From positions 434,001 to 498,000 of the forward strand of contig AP014633.1 in the NCBI GenBank assembly GCA_000828835.1: a DNA stretch of 64,000 bases. Reading direction: 5' to 3'. Under the pieces are notes generated by a model. It did not search any database. It was not told the DNA's origin and worked only from the letters and a program-made list of their open reading frames with translations. Positions 1-8,875 of the stretch are shown here, piece after piece. A program made the translations under genes and the position numbers. This DNA comes from Thioploca ingrica (GTDB lineage Bacteria; Pseudomonadota; Gammaproteobacteria; Beggiatoales; Beggiatoaceae). Numbering within the stretch: the first letter of the stretch is position 1; each line of letters opens with the position of its first letter.

Positions 1-732
1 TCGACTAAGATTTTCGTGATGGAAGTCATGGGACGTCATGCCGGTTGGATTGCTGCCGCCGGTGGCTTAGCCGCAGAAAAAGAAGGCGATGCTCCGCATA
101 TTATTTTATTCCCCGAAATCGTTTTTGACCCAGACAAATTCATGGCTAAAGTCGATGAATCCGTGAAAAAGTACGGCTACTGTTCTATCGTGGTATCAGA
201 AGGGGTTAAAAATAAAGAAGGGATTTTCTTAGCGGAAGCGGGTACCCGTGATGCGTTTGGACATGCTCAATTGGGCGGCGTAGCACCGGTGATTGCCCAA
301 ATGGTCAAAGATAAGCTGGGCTATAAATATCACTGGGCTGTGGCAGATTATCTACAACGTGCGGCTCGGCATATTGCTTCTAAAACCGATGTCGATCAAG
401 CTTATGCTTTGGGTAAAGCGGCAGTAGAATTAGCATTAGCGGGTAAAAATGCCGTGATGCCTACCGTGGTGCGGATTTCTAATAATCCTTACCGCTGGGA
501 AATTGGCTCGGCTAACTTGGCTGATGTCGCGAACGTCGAAAAGAAAATGCCGATGGAATACATCAGTGCGGATGGTTTTGGGATTACCCCGGCTTGCCGC
601 GAGTACCTACAACCCTTAATTTATGGTGAAGACTATCCACCCTATGAGAATGGATTACCAAAATATGTCACCTTGAAAAATGTGGGTGTACCCAAAAAAC
701 TGACGACGACTTATGATCTTAAATTAAAATAA
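1..732 (+). CDS. pfp: Pyrophosphate-dependent 6-phosphofructokinase, 3' part (5' end outside window)
   Basis: The frame is open from base 1, so the gene begins upstream and only the last 243 residues are visible. The segment MEVMGRHAGWIAA is the conserved phosphofructokinase motif that contacts fructose 6-phosphate. The downstream text (YGYCSIVVSEGVKN, then a C-terminal half with YLQRAARHIAS) resembles the bacterial PPi-using enzymes of about 420 residues rather than the 320-residue ATP enzyme. It interconverts fructose 6-phosphate and fructose 1,6-bisphosphate in the cytosol using pyrophosphate, reversibly. The residues that decide ATP versus PPi use lie in the missing N-terminal half, so the phosphate donor is inferred. 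The stop is followed by a GC-rich hairpin. Confidence 0.85.
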   Translation, partial: STKIFVMEVMGRHAGWIAAAGGLAAEKEGDAPHIILFPEIVFDPDKFMAKVDESVKKYGYCSIVVSEGVKNKEGIFLAEAGTRDAFGHAQLGGVAPVIAQMVKDKLGYKYHWAVADYLQRAARHIASKTDVDQAYALGKAAVELALAGKNAVMPTVVRISNNPYRWEIGSANLADVANVEKKMPMEYISADGFGITPACREYLQPLIYGEDYPPYENGLPKYVTLKNVGVPKKLTTTYDLKLK

Positions 733-780
733 AGTATTTCGGCTGATTGAATAACTCATCTGACGCATGACCACCCCCCA

Positions 781-801
781 CCCCTCCTTGCTAAGGAGGG
801 G
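781..801. terminator. GC-rich hairpin after pfp
   Basis: CCCCTCCTT and AAGGAGGGG form a perfect 9-bp stem around a 3-nt loop. Flanking CCACC and GGGTGG can extend the pairing imperfectly. It lies 49 bases after the pfp stop. There is no T-run after it, so it may be an RNA 3'-end stabiliser or a dispersed repeat rather than a classical intrinsic terminator. Confidence 0.45.
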
Positions 802-847
802 CCGGGTGGTGAATCAACTAGACGTAACATGAGTTTATGTAGTTTAT

Positions 848-877
848 GTAGGTCGGACAAAGCGAAGCGTGTCCGAC
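848..877 (+). repeat. Dispersed palindromic repeat, GTCGGAC family, single arm
   Basis: Thirty bases starting GTAGGTCGGAC and ending GTGTCCGAC. The same 30-mer with two changes forms each arm of the large inverted repeat at 32248-32326. The unit is itself self-complementary at its ends (GTCGGAC/GTCCGAC). It lies inside the frame upstream of the next gene and argues against the most upstream start codon there. Confidence 0.7.
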
Positions 878-909
878 TTTGTCTATATCATTTCATAGAA
901 TTAACCAGT

Positions 910-1362
910 ATGAATTCGACAACTATTTTATTTCAAAAACATTACACTGGTCGATTTATTAATATGTTACGTTGGCATCAATTGGAAGATCTATGGGAAA
1001 CCGTCAAAGCACAACCGCACGGTTGGTATATTTACTTCGTTGGTGAACCCGTACCCACGACACCCGTTCAAGACATCGAATTAAATCAATTTATTCAAGA
1101 AATTGATCAATTACTTCGGCAAGAACATGATTATGATTATTGTGGGATTGTTTACGCCGATGATAAAGAAACCCCCGCGATGATTAAAATCTACGATCCC
1201 CATAACTTGGGGGCGGTTTGTGGTTCCAGTGGTACGACTATTCCGCCACGCTGGTTATTAACCCGTATTCCTCCAGAATCGATTGCAAATAATGCACCGA
1301 CACCCAACAATCGTAAACGGTGGTGGCAACAATTATTCTCAGTTGGAAATAATATTGTATAA
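910..1362 (+). CDS. Conserved hypothetical protein, function unknown
   Basis: A soluble protein of 150 residues with no signal peptide or membrane segment. The frame is open from an ATG at 829, but that extension would translate the dispersed GTCGGAC repeat. The start is therefore placed at the ATG at 910 (MNSTTILFQK), with a further candidate at 964 (MLRWHQLEDL). The body is rich in aromatic and acidic residues (WYIYFVGEPVP, EHDYDYCGIVYAD), followed by a GAVCGSSGTTIPPRW segment and a basic, Trp-rich tail. No catalytic motif is recognisable. It may be a small conserved protein of sulfur-oxidising gammaproteobacteria, but this is an impression only. A cyclophilin gene follows about 110 bases later on the same strand. 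Confidence 0.6.
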   Translation: MNSTTILFQKHYTGRFINMLRWHQLEDLWETVKAQPHGWYIYFVGEPVPTTPVQDIELNQFIQEIDQLLRQEHDYDYCGIVYADDKETPAMIKIYDPHNLGAVCGSSGTTIPPRWLLTRIPPESIANNAPTPNNRKRWWQQLFSVGNNIV

Positions 1363-1469
1363 TCACTTGGTTTAACGGTTAATCTCAACATTTAGTTTCA
1401 ACTGAGTTAAATAAGGTAATAACGTGTTTATTGATCTTAACGATTCACTATTTGGGGAGAAGATTATTA

Positions 1470-2096
1470 ATGAAATGGCTTATTGGAGTCTTATTATATA
1501 TGTTGACTACGAGTACCTATAGTGCTGAGGTTAAATCACCTTTAGTGAGTATGAAGACTAACTTTGGCACTATTATTATAGAACTGAACCAAACCAAGGC
1601 ACCCAAGACGGTGGCTAATTTCCTTCGTTATACTAGAGAAGGTTTTTATGACGGTACCATTTTTCATCGCGTTATTGATGATTTTATGATCCAAGGCGGT
1701 GGTTTCACTCAAAAGTATCAACAAAAAGAGACTCACGAACCCATCAATAATGAAGCCGATAATGGGTTAAAGAACGTTCGTGGCACCATTGCAATGGCAC
1801 GTACCAATGATCCCCATTCGGCGACGGCACAATTTTTCATTAATGTCAAAGATAATCATTTCCTAGATTATACCAGTTCGACTCCGCGAGGATGGGGATA
1901 TACGGTGTTCGGCAAAGTGATTGAAGGAATGGAAATCGTTGATAAAATCAAGAAAGTACCGACCGGGAGTGGTGGTCCTTTTCCGACTGATGTTCCACAA
2001 TCACCGGTTATAATTGAAAAATTATATGTCGTTGACGATAGTGTAACAGAATCAACAACCCCAGTTAATCAACCTAAAAAAGACAGTAGTAAATAA
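1470..2096 (+). CDS. Secreted peptidyl-prolyl cis-trans isomerase, cyclophilin type (PpiA-like)
   Basis: A protein of 208 residues. The start at 1470 is preceded by GGGGAGAAG at about the right distance and gives a clean signal peptide ([20 protein letters not shown]). An upstream in-frame ATG at 1431 would bury that signal and is not favoured. The cyclophilin fold is clear: [23 protein letters not shown], then FMIQGGGF with the catalytic Arg of FHRV, then [16 protein letters not shown] and the [15 protein letters not shown] end. It should speed proline isomerisation of proteins folding in the periplasm. A short Ser/Thr/Lys-rich tail follows the domain. Nothing nearby points to a specific client. 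Confidence 0.9.
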   Translation: MKWLIGVLLYMLTTSTYSAEVKSPLVSMKTNFGTIIIELNQTKAPKTVANFLRYTREGFYDGTIFHRVIDDFMIQGGGFTQKYQQKETHEPINNEADNGLKNVRGTIAMARTNDPHSATAQFFINVKDNHFLDYTSSTPRGWGYTVFGKVIEGMEIVDKIKKVPTGSGGPFPTDVPQSPVIIEKLYVVDDSVTESTTPVNQPKKDSSK

Positions 2097-2218
2097 ACAG
2101 ATTCGGTACCCAAAACATCTCATTAACTCAAGTTACGCCCCACTGCTTTCAACTGGGGTATTGGAGATCCCTCTAAATCTCCCCTCTAACCCCATTGCTA
2201 TTAAGTTAAGCTACCACT

Positions 2219-2308
2219 CCCCCCCTTTAGCAAAGGGGGACAAGGGGGGATTTTCTGGGAAGTCAACCGTTTAAAATCCCCCCTAACCCCCATTTTTCAA
2301 AGGGGGGA
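2219..2308. repeat. Poly-C/poly-G inverted repeat, CCCCCTTT family
   Basis: Two head-to-head copies of a CCCCCTTT-n-AAAGGGGG hairpin, each next to a GGGGGGATTTT or AAAATCCCCCC segment, so the block can fold as one long hairpin or two small ones. It is preceded at about 2196 by CATTGCTATTAAGTTAAG, the end sequence of the MITE-like elements found elsewhere in the window. It lies between the convergent cyclophilin and znuA genes. Confidence 0.65.
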
Positions 2309-2378
2309 ACTGACACTGAGTCATTAATTTCCTTAAGGTGTCATGTTAAGCTCAAATGCTCCTCCTTTGGGAGAATCG

Positions 2379-3341
2379 TTATTGAGGCAGCAAACATTCA
2401 TTAAGTGATTGAGCTAATTGATGCAACAACTCGAAATAAGCTTCTTTTCCCGCCGCTAATTTTGCCCCTAAAGGATCTAAGGTACCTGGTCGTACCGAGG
2501 TTCCTTCAATCAAGGTTTTAACCAATGCTGATTCAAATTGGGGTTCACTGAAAACACAACGAACTTGTAGTTGGTTAATACGAGTCCGTAACGCCTGTAA
2601 TCGTTTAGCACTGGGCAATATCTCCGGTGACAGCGTGATAGAACCGACTGCTGTCAAATGATAACGATTTTCAAAATAGTGATAAGCATCATGAAATACC
2701 AAAAAAGGTAAATTTTGGCTGGCTGATAATTGTTTTTGTAAATCTTGGTCCAGTTCATTGAGCCGCTGAATAAGTAAATTGGCATTGTGATTATAATGGG
2801 AAGCCCGGTCGGGATCGACTTGACTCAGTGCTTGAGCGATCGCGCTTACCATGACTTTGGCATTATGTGGATCCAACCAAAGATGTTGATCCCATTGATA
2901 TGCTTGCTCAAATTTTTCGGAGTGGACTGCTGGTTCATGAGCGGGCGTGGCTTCCTCTTTTCCATGAGAGTGTGTTGCTTCCCAAGTACCCCCTTCACGT
3001 ATTTTTAATAAAGTTAAACCAGGTACTTCAAATAAGCGTAATTGCTGGGTTTGATTACTAAGAGTCGCTACGGTTTTTCCTAAAAAAGTTTCAATGTTTG
3101 GACCAATCCAAATCAGCAAATTAGCTTGATGTAATTGTCTCACTTGTGAAGGTCGTAAACTGTAGGTGTGAGGAGATTCTCCACCGGAGAGCAACAAGTA
3201 GGGTACAGCTATCCCATCCATCACACTCATCACCAAAGAATGAATGGGTTTAATTGAAACGACCACCTGAGGTACTTGACTGGCTTGAGCAATGAATGTT
3301 ATCCAGAGTAAAAATATCCCTAACCAGAATCGATTTAACAT
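2379..3341 (-). CDS. znuA: Zinc ABC transporter periplasmic binding protein ZnuA
   Basis: A protein of 320 residues. The start is set at 3341 because AAGGAG lies about 10 bases upstream and the product then begins with a signal peptide (MLNRFWLGIFLLWITFIAQA). A longer frame to 3434 lacks these features. The cluster A-I metal-binding fold shows the expected ligands: His in SIKPIHSLV, His in QHLWLDPHN after a His/Glu-rich loop (EATHSHGKEE), and His in FHDAYHYFENRY. The acidic partner is probably in the C-terminal part near FSEPQFES. It captures Zn2+ in the periplasm and passes it to ZnuB. It is transcribed divergently from znuC-znuB. Confidence 0.93.
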   Translation of the reverse strand: MLNRFWLGIFLLWITFIAQASQVPQVVVSIKPIHSLVMSVMDGIAVPYLLLSGGESPHTYSLRPSQVRQLHQANLLIWIGPNIETFLGKTVATLSNQTQQLRLFEVPGLTLLKIREGGTWEATHSHGKEEATPAHEPAVHSEKFEQAYQWDQHLWLDPHNAKVMVSAIAQALSQVDPDRASHYNHNANLLIQRLNELDQDLQKQLSASQNLPFLVFHDAYHYFENRYHLTAVGSITLSPEILPSAKRLQALRTRINQLQVRCVFSEPQFESALVKTLIEGTSVRPGTLDPLGAKLAAGKEAYFELLHQLAQSLNECLLPQ

Positions 3342-3474
3342 CAAAATATTCTCCTTAAAGTAATTAAAATGGATTATATTATGAATGGTTAAATCTAAAA
3401 AATAATTAGATAATTTTTCAGGTAGCAACAGCAACCGATTACCATCTCAGCACCACGAGACCACGCCAAAACTC
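3342..3474. promoter_or_regulatory. Divergent znuA / znuCB control region
   Basis: A 133-base AT-rich region between the divergent znuA and znuC starts, so it must hold both promoters. In gammaproteobacteria these are usually repressed by Zur under zinc sufficiency. An AT-rich stretch around 3366-3390 (AAATGGATTATATTATGAAT) loosely resembles a Zur box, but its dyad symmetry is poor, so the operator is only a suggestion. Confidence 0.35.
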
Positions 3475-4206
3475 ATGCAGTTTAATGATATTTTAGTACA
3501 AATAAATGATATCACTGTAAAATTCCAGCAACATATTGCTTTACAAAATGTATCCTTGTTGGTACCACGAGGTAAAATCATTACCTTAATTGGGCCCAAT
3601 GGTGCTGGTAAATCGACCTTAGTACGAGTTGTTCTAGGCTTATTAAAACCGCAAACGGGTGATATCTGTCGGCAACCCGGTATTCGCGTCGGTTATATGC
3701 CACAACGATTAAAAGTTGATCCCATTTTACCCTTAACCGTGATTCGATTTCTGCAACTCAGCGGCGTTCATAATCACTCAACCATTCAAAAAGTGATTCA
3801 GGAAGTCAATATTGCGCCTATCTTGAAACGTTCACTCTTTAATTTGTCTGGGGGTGAAATGCAACGGGTACTCTTAGCCCGCGCGCTATTACGTCAACCC
3901 GATTTATTAGTTTTGGATGAACCCATCCAAGGGGTTGATGTCAACGGACAATATGAATTATATGAACTGATTGCCCAAATTCGCCACCGACGTGGCTGTG
4001 GCATTTTAATGGTATCGCATGATTTACATTTAGTGATGGCGGCAACTGATTACGTCATTTGTTTGAATCAACAGGTTTGTTGTTCTGGACATCCCGCTAT
4101 GGTGACCCAACATCCAAGCTATCTAAAATTATTTGGTACCCGAGCTGCAGAAGATTTAGCCATTTATACCCATCATCATAATCACCATAATCAGTTAACT
4201 AATTAA
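3475..4206 (+). CDS. znuC: Zinc ABC transporter ATPase ZnuC
   Basis: A protein of 243 residues, the normal size for the family. Walker A is GPNGAGKST near residue 40, the signature is LSGGEMQRVLLARALL, Walker B is LLVLDEP, and the switch His is in VSHDLHLVM. The C terminus ends with a His/Asn-rich tail (THHHNHHNQ), a common zinc-binding decoration in this subfamily. It powers Zn2+ import with ZnuB and ZnuA at the inner membrane. The znuB start lies 20 bases after the stop, so the two are cotranscribed, divergently from znuA. Confidence 0.93.
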   Translation: MQFNDILVQINDITVKFQQHIALQNVSLLVPRGKIITLIGPNGAGKSTLVRVVLGLLKPQTGDICRQPGIRVGYMPQRLKVDPILPLTVIRFLQLSGVHNHSTIQKVIQEVNIAPILKRSLFNLSGGEMQRVLLARALLRQPDLLVLDEPIQGVDVNGQYELYELIAQIRHRRGCGILMVSHDLHLVMAATDYVICLNQQVCCSGHPAMVTQHPSYLKLFGTRAAEDLAIYTHHHNHHNQLTN

Positions 4207-4226
4207 CTTTACTCCATTATTACAAA

Positions 4227-5069
4227 ATGATTGTTATAGATGCTTTTCTATGGCGCGCCTTACTGGGTGGTTTAGGGATTGCCTTGATAGCCGGGCCATT
4301 AGGTTGCTTTGTTGTCTGGCGACGCATGGCTTATTTTGGTGACACTTTAGCTCATTCGGCTTTATTAGGCATCGTTATCGGGTTTGCGCTGGATTTAAAA
4401 TGGCATTTTTCTAGCCAATTACCACTGGCTACCCTGCTTAGTTTTAGTACCTTAGTGGTCTGTATACTCATCGCTATTTTGCTGGTGATTTTGCAACAAC
4501 AAAAACGCCTCGGAACCGATACCTTATTGGGCATATTGGCTCACAGCGCCTTATCTTTGGGATTGGTCGCCTTAGCTTTTCTCCAGGGAGAAGGTTTACG
4601 CATCGACTTACAAGCTTATTTATTTGGCGATTTACTGGCGGTCAATTGGACTGATTTATACTGGATTTATGGTGGCGGGATTTTTATCTTACTTTGCTTG
4701 ATATTCATTTGGTCCCCGTTGCTATCCATTACCTTAAATGAAGAATTAGCGCAGGTCGAAGATGTCCCGGTAACCTGGATACGGCTCTGGTTCATGCTCA
4801 TGGTTGCCTTGGTCGTGGCGATGACGATGAAAATAGTGGGTATTTTATTAATAACCGCGTTACTGATTATTCCGCCAGCGGCAGCGCGTAGTTTTGCTCA
4901 CACCCCAGAACAAATGGCTAGCCTAGCCAGTATCATCGGCTGTTTAGCGGTGGTTATCGGACTTTATATGTCCTGGCGTTGGGACACGCCAACCAGTCCG
5001 TCCATTGTAGTTGCCGCTACTTTACTATTTATGTTAACCTTTATTCTTTCTTATCAGCGGGTTGAATAA
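4227..5069 (+). CDS. znuB: Zinc ABC transporter permease ZnuB
   Basis: A protein of 280 residues with about eight hydrophobic segments, typical of the ABC-3 permease family. Recognisable elements include the N-terminal RRMAYFGDTLAHSALLGI segment, in which Gly, Asp and His are family-conserved, and the coupling region LLIIPPAAARSFAHTPEQM. It forms the membrane channel for Zn2+ delivered by ZnuA and energised by ZnuC. It is the last gene of the znuCB unit; 75 bases separate it from the TerD-like gene, so readthrough is possible. Confidence 0.92.
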   Translation: MIVIDAFLWRALLGGLGIALIAGPLGCFVVWRRMAYFGDTLAHSALLGIVIGFALDLKWHFSSQLPLATLLSFSTLVVCILIAILLVILQQQKRLGTDTLLGILAHSALSLGLVALAFLQGEGLRIDLQAYLFGDLLAVNWTDLYWIYGGGIFILLCLIFIWSPLLSITLNEELAQVEDVPVTWIRLWFMLMVALVVAMTMKIVGILLITALLIIPPAAARSFAHTPEQMASLASIIGCLAVVIGLYMSWRWDTPTSPSIVVAATLLFMLTFILSYQRVE

Positions 5070-5144
5070 ATTGATCTCAGCGCAAACGGTCTCGTTATAA
5101 CGCCTCCTCGCTCGTTTTTTTTACCTTAGAGAGAAAATAACATT

Positions 5145-5687
5145 ATGGAACTAAAGCAAAAAGGCGAAGATACCTTAATTGATATCAGTCGACCCTTTAC
5201 CGTCACCATGACTTGGACCACCGCAGCCGACTTTGATTTAGCGGCAGCTTATGAAACCAAAGCAGGTCAACAAGGATTAGTCTACTTTGGCGATCACGGT
5301 AATCGCGATAAATTTCCTTACATCACCATCAGTGAAGATAAAGGGGTTGGTGATAAGGCGGGCAATAATGCAGAGGTCATGCGTATCCACAACTTAGACG
5401 AAATGAACTACGTGTGGCTATTTTGTTGGGATTATGGCATGGTAAAAGTCGGTCAAGCGGCTCGCTTCAAAGACAGTGACATCACCCTCACCTTAGCGGA
5501 TGATAACAATAACCGTATTTCAGTCGCATTAGATACCGGTGATAGTGGCAATGTGTGTTGCATTGCTACCATTGATAATAGCGCTACTGGCCATGCAAAA
5601 TTGATCAACTATAGCCAAGTTGGCACGTTACATGGACTTAAAACACTTGAACAATTAATCAATATTGTTCAAAGATTGGTTATTTAA
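5145..5687 (+). CDS. TerD-family (tellurium resistance / calcium-binding stress) protein
   Basis: A protein of 180 residues with the TerD beta-sandwich pattern: an opening beta segment FTVTMTWTTAADFDLAAAYE, an acidic GDHGNRDKFPYITISEDKGVGDKAG stretch and a late NRISVALDTGDSGNVCCIA strand. TerD domains bind Ca2+ through paired Asp residues in such acidic loops and act in envelope, metal and phage stress. The stop lies 22 bases before the proposed start of the downstream Ca2+ ATPase, and that gene's frame is open back into this one, so tight coupling is likely. The family call is by pattern; whether this copy is closer to TerD or TerA-like members is not resolved. Confidence 0.72.
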   Translation: MELKQKGEDTLIDISRPFTVTMTWTTAADFDLAAAYETKAGQQGLVYFGDHGNRDKFPYITISEDKGVGDKAGNNAEVMRIHNLDEMNYVWLFCWDYGMVKVGQAARFKDSDITLTLADDNNNRISVALDTGDSGNVCCIATIDNSATGHAKLINYSQVGTLHGLKTLEQLINIVQRLVI

Positions 5688-5709
5688 ATTTTTAATAACA
5701 AAGGTTCAC

Positions 5710-8400
5710 ATGAAACTATTTTTTCCTGGTCTAACCGATAATGAAGTTGACTTGGCGCGTGCCCAATACGGTGCCAATATCATCACGACACAAGAGCGAG
5801 AAACTTTTTGGGACAAACTCTGGTCTAATTTTAAAGATCCACTCATCATTGTCTTACTAGTCGCTTTGATAATCACCCTAACCTTAACCTTTTTAGGCTA
5901 TACCAAATGGTACGAAAGTGTCGGGATTGCAATCGCGGTTTTTCTCGCTACGCTCGTCGCTACCTGGTCTGAACATAGTAACGAAAGCGCTTTCCAAAAG
6001 TTGTTGGAAGAAGCGTCTTTAATTCAAGTTAAAGTCTTTAGAAACAGCAAATTAGTGGAAGTGAGTATCAACAACCTGGTGGTGGGTGACTTTATTTTGT
6101 TACAACCTGGCGATACCATTCCAACTGACGGTTTTCTAGTGGAAGGTCATTTGGAAGTCAATGAAGCTTCTTTAACCGGTGAATCGGAACCGGTAAAAAA
6201 ACAATCGACAACCTCAGAATCCGCTTTAGAAGAACATAATCTGCTCTTTCGAGCCGGCTTAATTGAAGATGGTGAAGGCGTCATGAAAGCCACTGCGGTC
6301 GGTGATAAAACCCGTTATGGTGAAACGATGAAAGAAATTCTCACTGCGGAAGCCAGATTATCGCCGCTACAAGAAAAATTATCCGTACTGGGTAAACACA
6401 TTGCCACCTTTGGCTATATTGGTGCGACTTTCATTGCGATTGCCTTTATGCTGAATAATATTGTCATTAATCCTGATCCCGGCATTGATTCAATATCAGC
6501 CTACTTTGCCCAAGACACGGGGGTGATCATTAAGGACATGATTACTGCCATGATTTTAGCCCTAGTCGTTATCGTTGTCGCCGTACCAGAAGGCTTACCC
6601 ATGATGATTGCTATGGTGTTAGCTTTAAATATGCGCAAACTCTTAAGCGTTAAGGTCTTAGTCCGCAAACTATTAGGCATAGAAACCGCCGGGAGTTTAA
6701 CCATTCTATTCACTGATAAAACCGGTACCTTAACCCAAGGACAACTGAGCGTAGAAACCTTTTTAACTGGAAATGCCCAATCTTATCAACAGTTAGACAA
6801 CATCCCAGCAACACTTCGCAACCGGGTTGCCTTTGCCTTACGCCATAACACCAGTGCGGTTATTGATACCAGCGATCCAGCCAATCTCAGAATGGTTGGT
6901 GCGGATCGAACTGATCAAGCGATGTTACGTTTCGTTGCACCACTATTAGCACAAGCAGATGAGGTAGACATTGTTGAAGTGATTCCTTTTAATAGCAGCC
7001 GTAAATTCTCTGCTACCCAAGTCAAGGGAAAAAACAACTTAACCTTAATTAAAGGCGCTTCGGAAGTCGTATTAGAAAATTGCACGCATTATCTTGATGT
7101 CAATGGTTATAAACAAACCCTGAATGATAAAGCGGCTTTATTGAAGGAAATGATGAGATTATCAAAACGAGCTATGCGATTATTAGCGGTTGCCATCACT
7201 GAAAATCCTCTGAGTGACGCCAATGAATTACCATCAGAATTGACCTTACTGGGCATTTTTGGGATGCGTGACGCCTTACGCCCCACTTCCTATCAATCCG
7301 TTAAAGTCGCCAAACAAGCGGGCATTCATGTGGTGATGATTACTGGTGACGCCAAAGAAACCGCCCAAGCAATCGCCACTGATGTTGGTTTACTCGAAGA
7401 TGACCCAGACGCCAAGATCCTCACTTCCGCTGAATTAGCGGCATTATCAGACGCTGAAGTGAAACAAATCCTACCTCATCTTTATGTCGTATCAAGAGCC
7501 TTTCCCACGGATAAAAGTCGCTTAGTGAGACTCGCGAAAGAATTAAACTGGGTGGTTGGCATGACCGGTGATGGTGTCAACGATGCGCCGGCGGTCAAAA
7601 ATGCTGATGTTGGCTTTGCGATGGGCAGTGGTACCGAAATGACCAAAGAATCTAGCGACATTGTGATTTTAGATGATAACTTTTCTTCTATCACCAAAGC
7701 CGTCCTTTACGGAAGAACTTTATTTAAATCTATCCGTAAATTCTTGATTTTCCAATTAACAGTCAGCATGTCGGCTGTTTTGGTTTCGTTTTTAGGCAGC
7801 TTTTTTGGCTTTGACTTACCCTTAACCGTGACTCAATTACTTTGGCTGAACATCATTATGGACACCTTAGCGGGGTTAGCTTTTGCTGGCGAATCGGCAC
7901 TGGCTCGCTATATGTTAGAAAAGCCCATTCCCAAAGATGAGCGGTTAATCAGTAAAGACATGTGGGCAGCCATTTTGGTCAACGGTACAGCGGCAGCAAT
8001 GGCTAGTTTAATTTTCTTAAATTACACACCTATTCGGGAATTATTTGCTCGAGGTCATCCGCTTGGCAGCAAAGAAGCAGAAGCTGTATTCTTAACCGCT
8101 TTTTTTGGCTTTTTCGTGTTCATGCACGTTTTTAATACTTTCAACGCTCGTACCCAAGGTTTGAATTTATTTGAACACATCCTCGATAACAAACTCTTTT
8201 TAGGGATTATCGTCTTAATTTTCTGCATCCAAACCCTGTTTATTTACATTGGTGGCGAAATTCTGCGGACAGTACCTTTAGAACCGATGGAATGGTTATA
8301 TATGGTGATGTTTGCGGTTATCCTGATCCCGATTGATCTGATGCGCAAATTAATCCGTAATGCCATTTTTGGTAATCCGGTACCCATATCGGCAACTTAA
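5710..8400 (+). CDS. Calcium-translocating P-type ATPase (P2B/PMCA-like)
   Basis: A protein of 896 residues from the ATG at 5710. The frame is also open to an ATG at 5665 that overlaps the TerD-like gene; the later start fits the usual N terminus (MKLFFPGLTDNEVDLARAQYG). The P-type core is complete: LTGESEPV in the actuator domain, VPEGLPM in TM4, the phosphorylation site DKTGTLTQG, a KGASEVVLENC nucleotide-binding segment and the MTGDGVNDAPAVKNADVGFAMG hinge. The C-terminal membrane domain contains LLWLNIIMDTLAGLAFA, as in plasma-membrane-type Ca2+ pumps. It should export Ca2+ from the cytosol at the expense of ATP. Its position behind a TerD-like Ca2+-binding protein supports a calcium role. 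Confidence 0.88.
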   Translation: MKLFFPGLTDNEVDLARAQYGANIITTQERETFWDKLWSNFKDPLIIVLLVALIITLTLTFLGYTKWYESVGIAIAVFLATLVATWSEHSNESAFQKLLEEASLIQVKVFRNSKLVEVSINNLVVGDFILLQPGDTIPTDGFLVEGHLEVNEASLTGESEPVKKQSTTSESALEEHNLLFRAGLIEDGEGVMKATAVGDKTRYGETMKEILTAEARLSPLQEKLSVLGKHIATFGYIGATFIAIAFMLNNIVINPDPGIDSISAYFAQDTGVIIKDMITAMILALVVIVVAVPEGLPMMIAMVLALNMRKLLSVKVLVRKLLGIETAGSLTILFTDKTGTLTQGQLSVETFLTGNAQSYQQLDNIPATLRNRVAFALRHNTSAVIDTSDPANLRMVGADRTDQAMLRFVAPLLAQADEVDIVEVIPFNSSRKFSATQVKGKNNLTLIKGASEVVLENCTHYLDVNGYKQTLNDKAALLKEMMRLSKRAMRLLAVAITENPLSDANELPSELTLLGIFGMRDALRPTSYQSVKVAKQAGIHVVMITGDAKETAQAIATDVGLLEDDPDAKILTSAELAALSDAEVKQILPHLYVVSRAFPTDKSRLVRLAKELNWVVGMTGDGVNDAPAVKNADVGFAMGSGTEMTKESSDIVILDDNFSSITKAVLYGRTLFKSIRKFLIFQLTVSMSAVLVSFLGSFFGFDLPLTVTQLLWLNIIMDTLAGLAFAGESALARYMLEKPIPKDERLISKDMWAAILVNGTAAAMASLIFLNYTPIRELFARGHPLGSKEAEAVFLTAFFGFFVFMHVFNTFNARTQGLNLFEHILDNKLFLGIIVLIFCIQTLFIYIGGEILRTVPLEPMEWLYMVMFAVILIPIDLMRKLIRNAIFGNPVPISAT

Positions 8401-8430
8401 AAACCAAAGTTGGACATGGTTGCGCGCGTC

Positions 8431-8501
8431 CACTGCTATTAATCTAAGACTTGTTACTTCCCCCTTTGAAAAAGGGGGGGGATCCTTAACTTAATGGCAA
8501 T
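8431..8501. repeat. MITE-like element with poly-C/poly-G core
   Basis: The imperfect terminal inverted repeats are CACTGCTATTAATCTAAG (8431-8448) and CTTAACTTAATGGCAAT (8485-8501). They enclose a CCCCCTTT/AAAGGGGG hairpin. The same kind of end occurs around a different core at 39959-40055 and as a single end at 27991. No coding capacity. It lies between the Ca2+ ATPase gene and the short DUF29 gene. Confidence 0.6.
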
Positions 8502-8556
8502 ATTGCGTGTGTCCGACACCATTAAATCGTAATCACCGCTTATTTTGGAACAATAA

Positions 8557-8871
8557 ATGAACTGGAAACTCGAATATGAACAAGACTTTCACCAGTGGAT
8601 TGAACACCACATTACCCTGCTGCGCGATGGTCGATTAAACGAGATTGATGTTGAACACCTCATTGAGGAGCTAGAAGGGATGGCAGGACGTGATAGAAAT
8701 GAATTGGTAAGCCGCTTAAAGATCCTGATAGCCCATCTATTGAAGTGGCAATTTCAATTGCAACAATTGAGTGAGAGATGGAAAGAGTTTGACGGTAGAA
8801 GTTGGCAGCGTTCAATTATAGAACAGCGTTCAGAAATTGCAGATCAGCTAGGGCGTGTCATCAAGCAGTAG
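8557..8871 (+). CDS. DUF29-family protein, C-terminally shortened
   Basis: A protein of 104 residues. The N-terminal part reads YEQDFHQWIEHHITLLRDGR, then DVEHLIEELEGM and LKILIAHLLKWQFQ, which aligns well with the full-length DUF29 protein at 50988-51428 (146 residues). The last third of the family (the PNAIIDAYSDAVMLA region of the other copy) is missing, because a TAG ends the frame just after VIKQ and the convergent GTPase gene ends five bases later. It may be a truncated remnant or a functional short form. DUF29 proteins are common in filamentous sulfur bacteria and cyanobacteria and have no established biochemical role. Confidence 0.65.
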   Translation: MNWKLEYEQDFHQWIEHHITLLRDGRLNEIDVEHLIEELEGMAGRDRNELVSRLKILIAHLLKWQFQLQQLSERWKEFDGRSWQRSIIEQRSEIADQLGRVIKQ

Positions 8872-8875
8872 CCGT

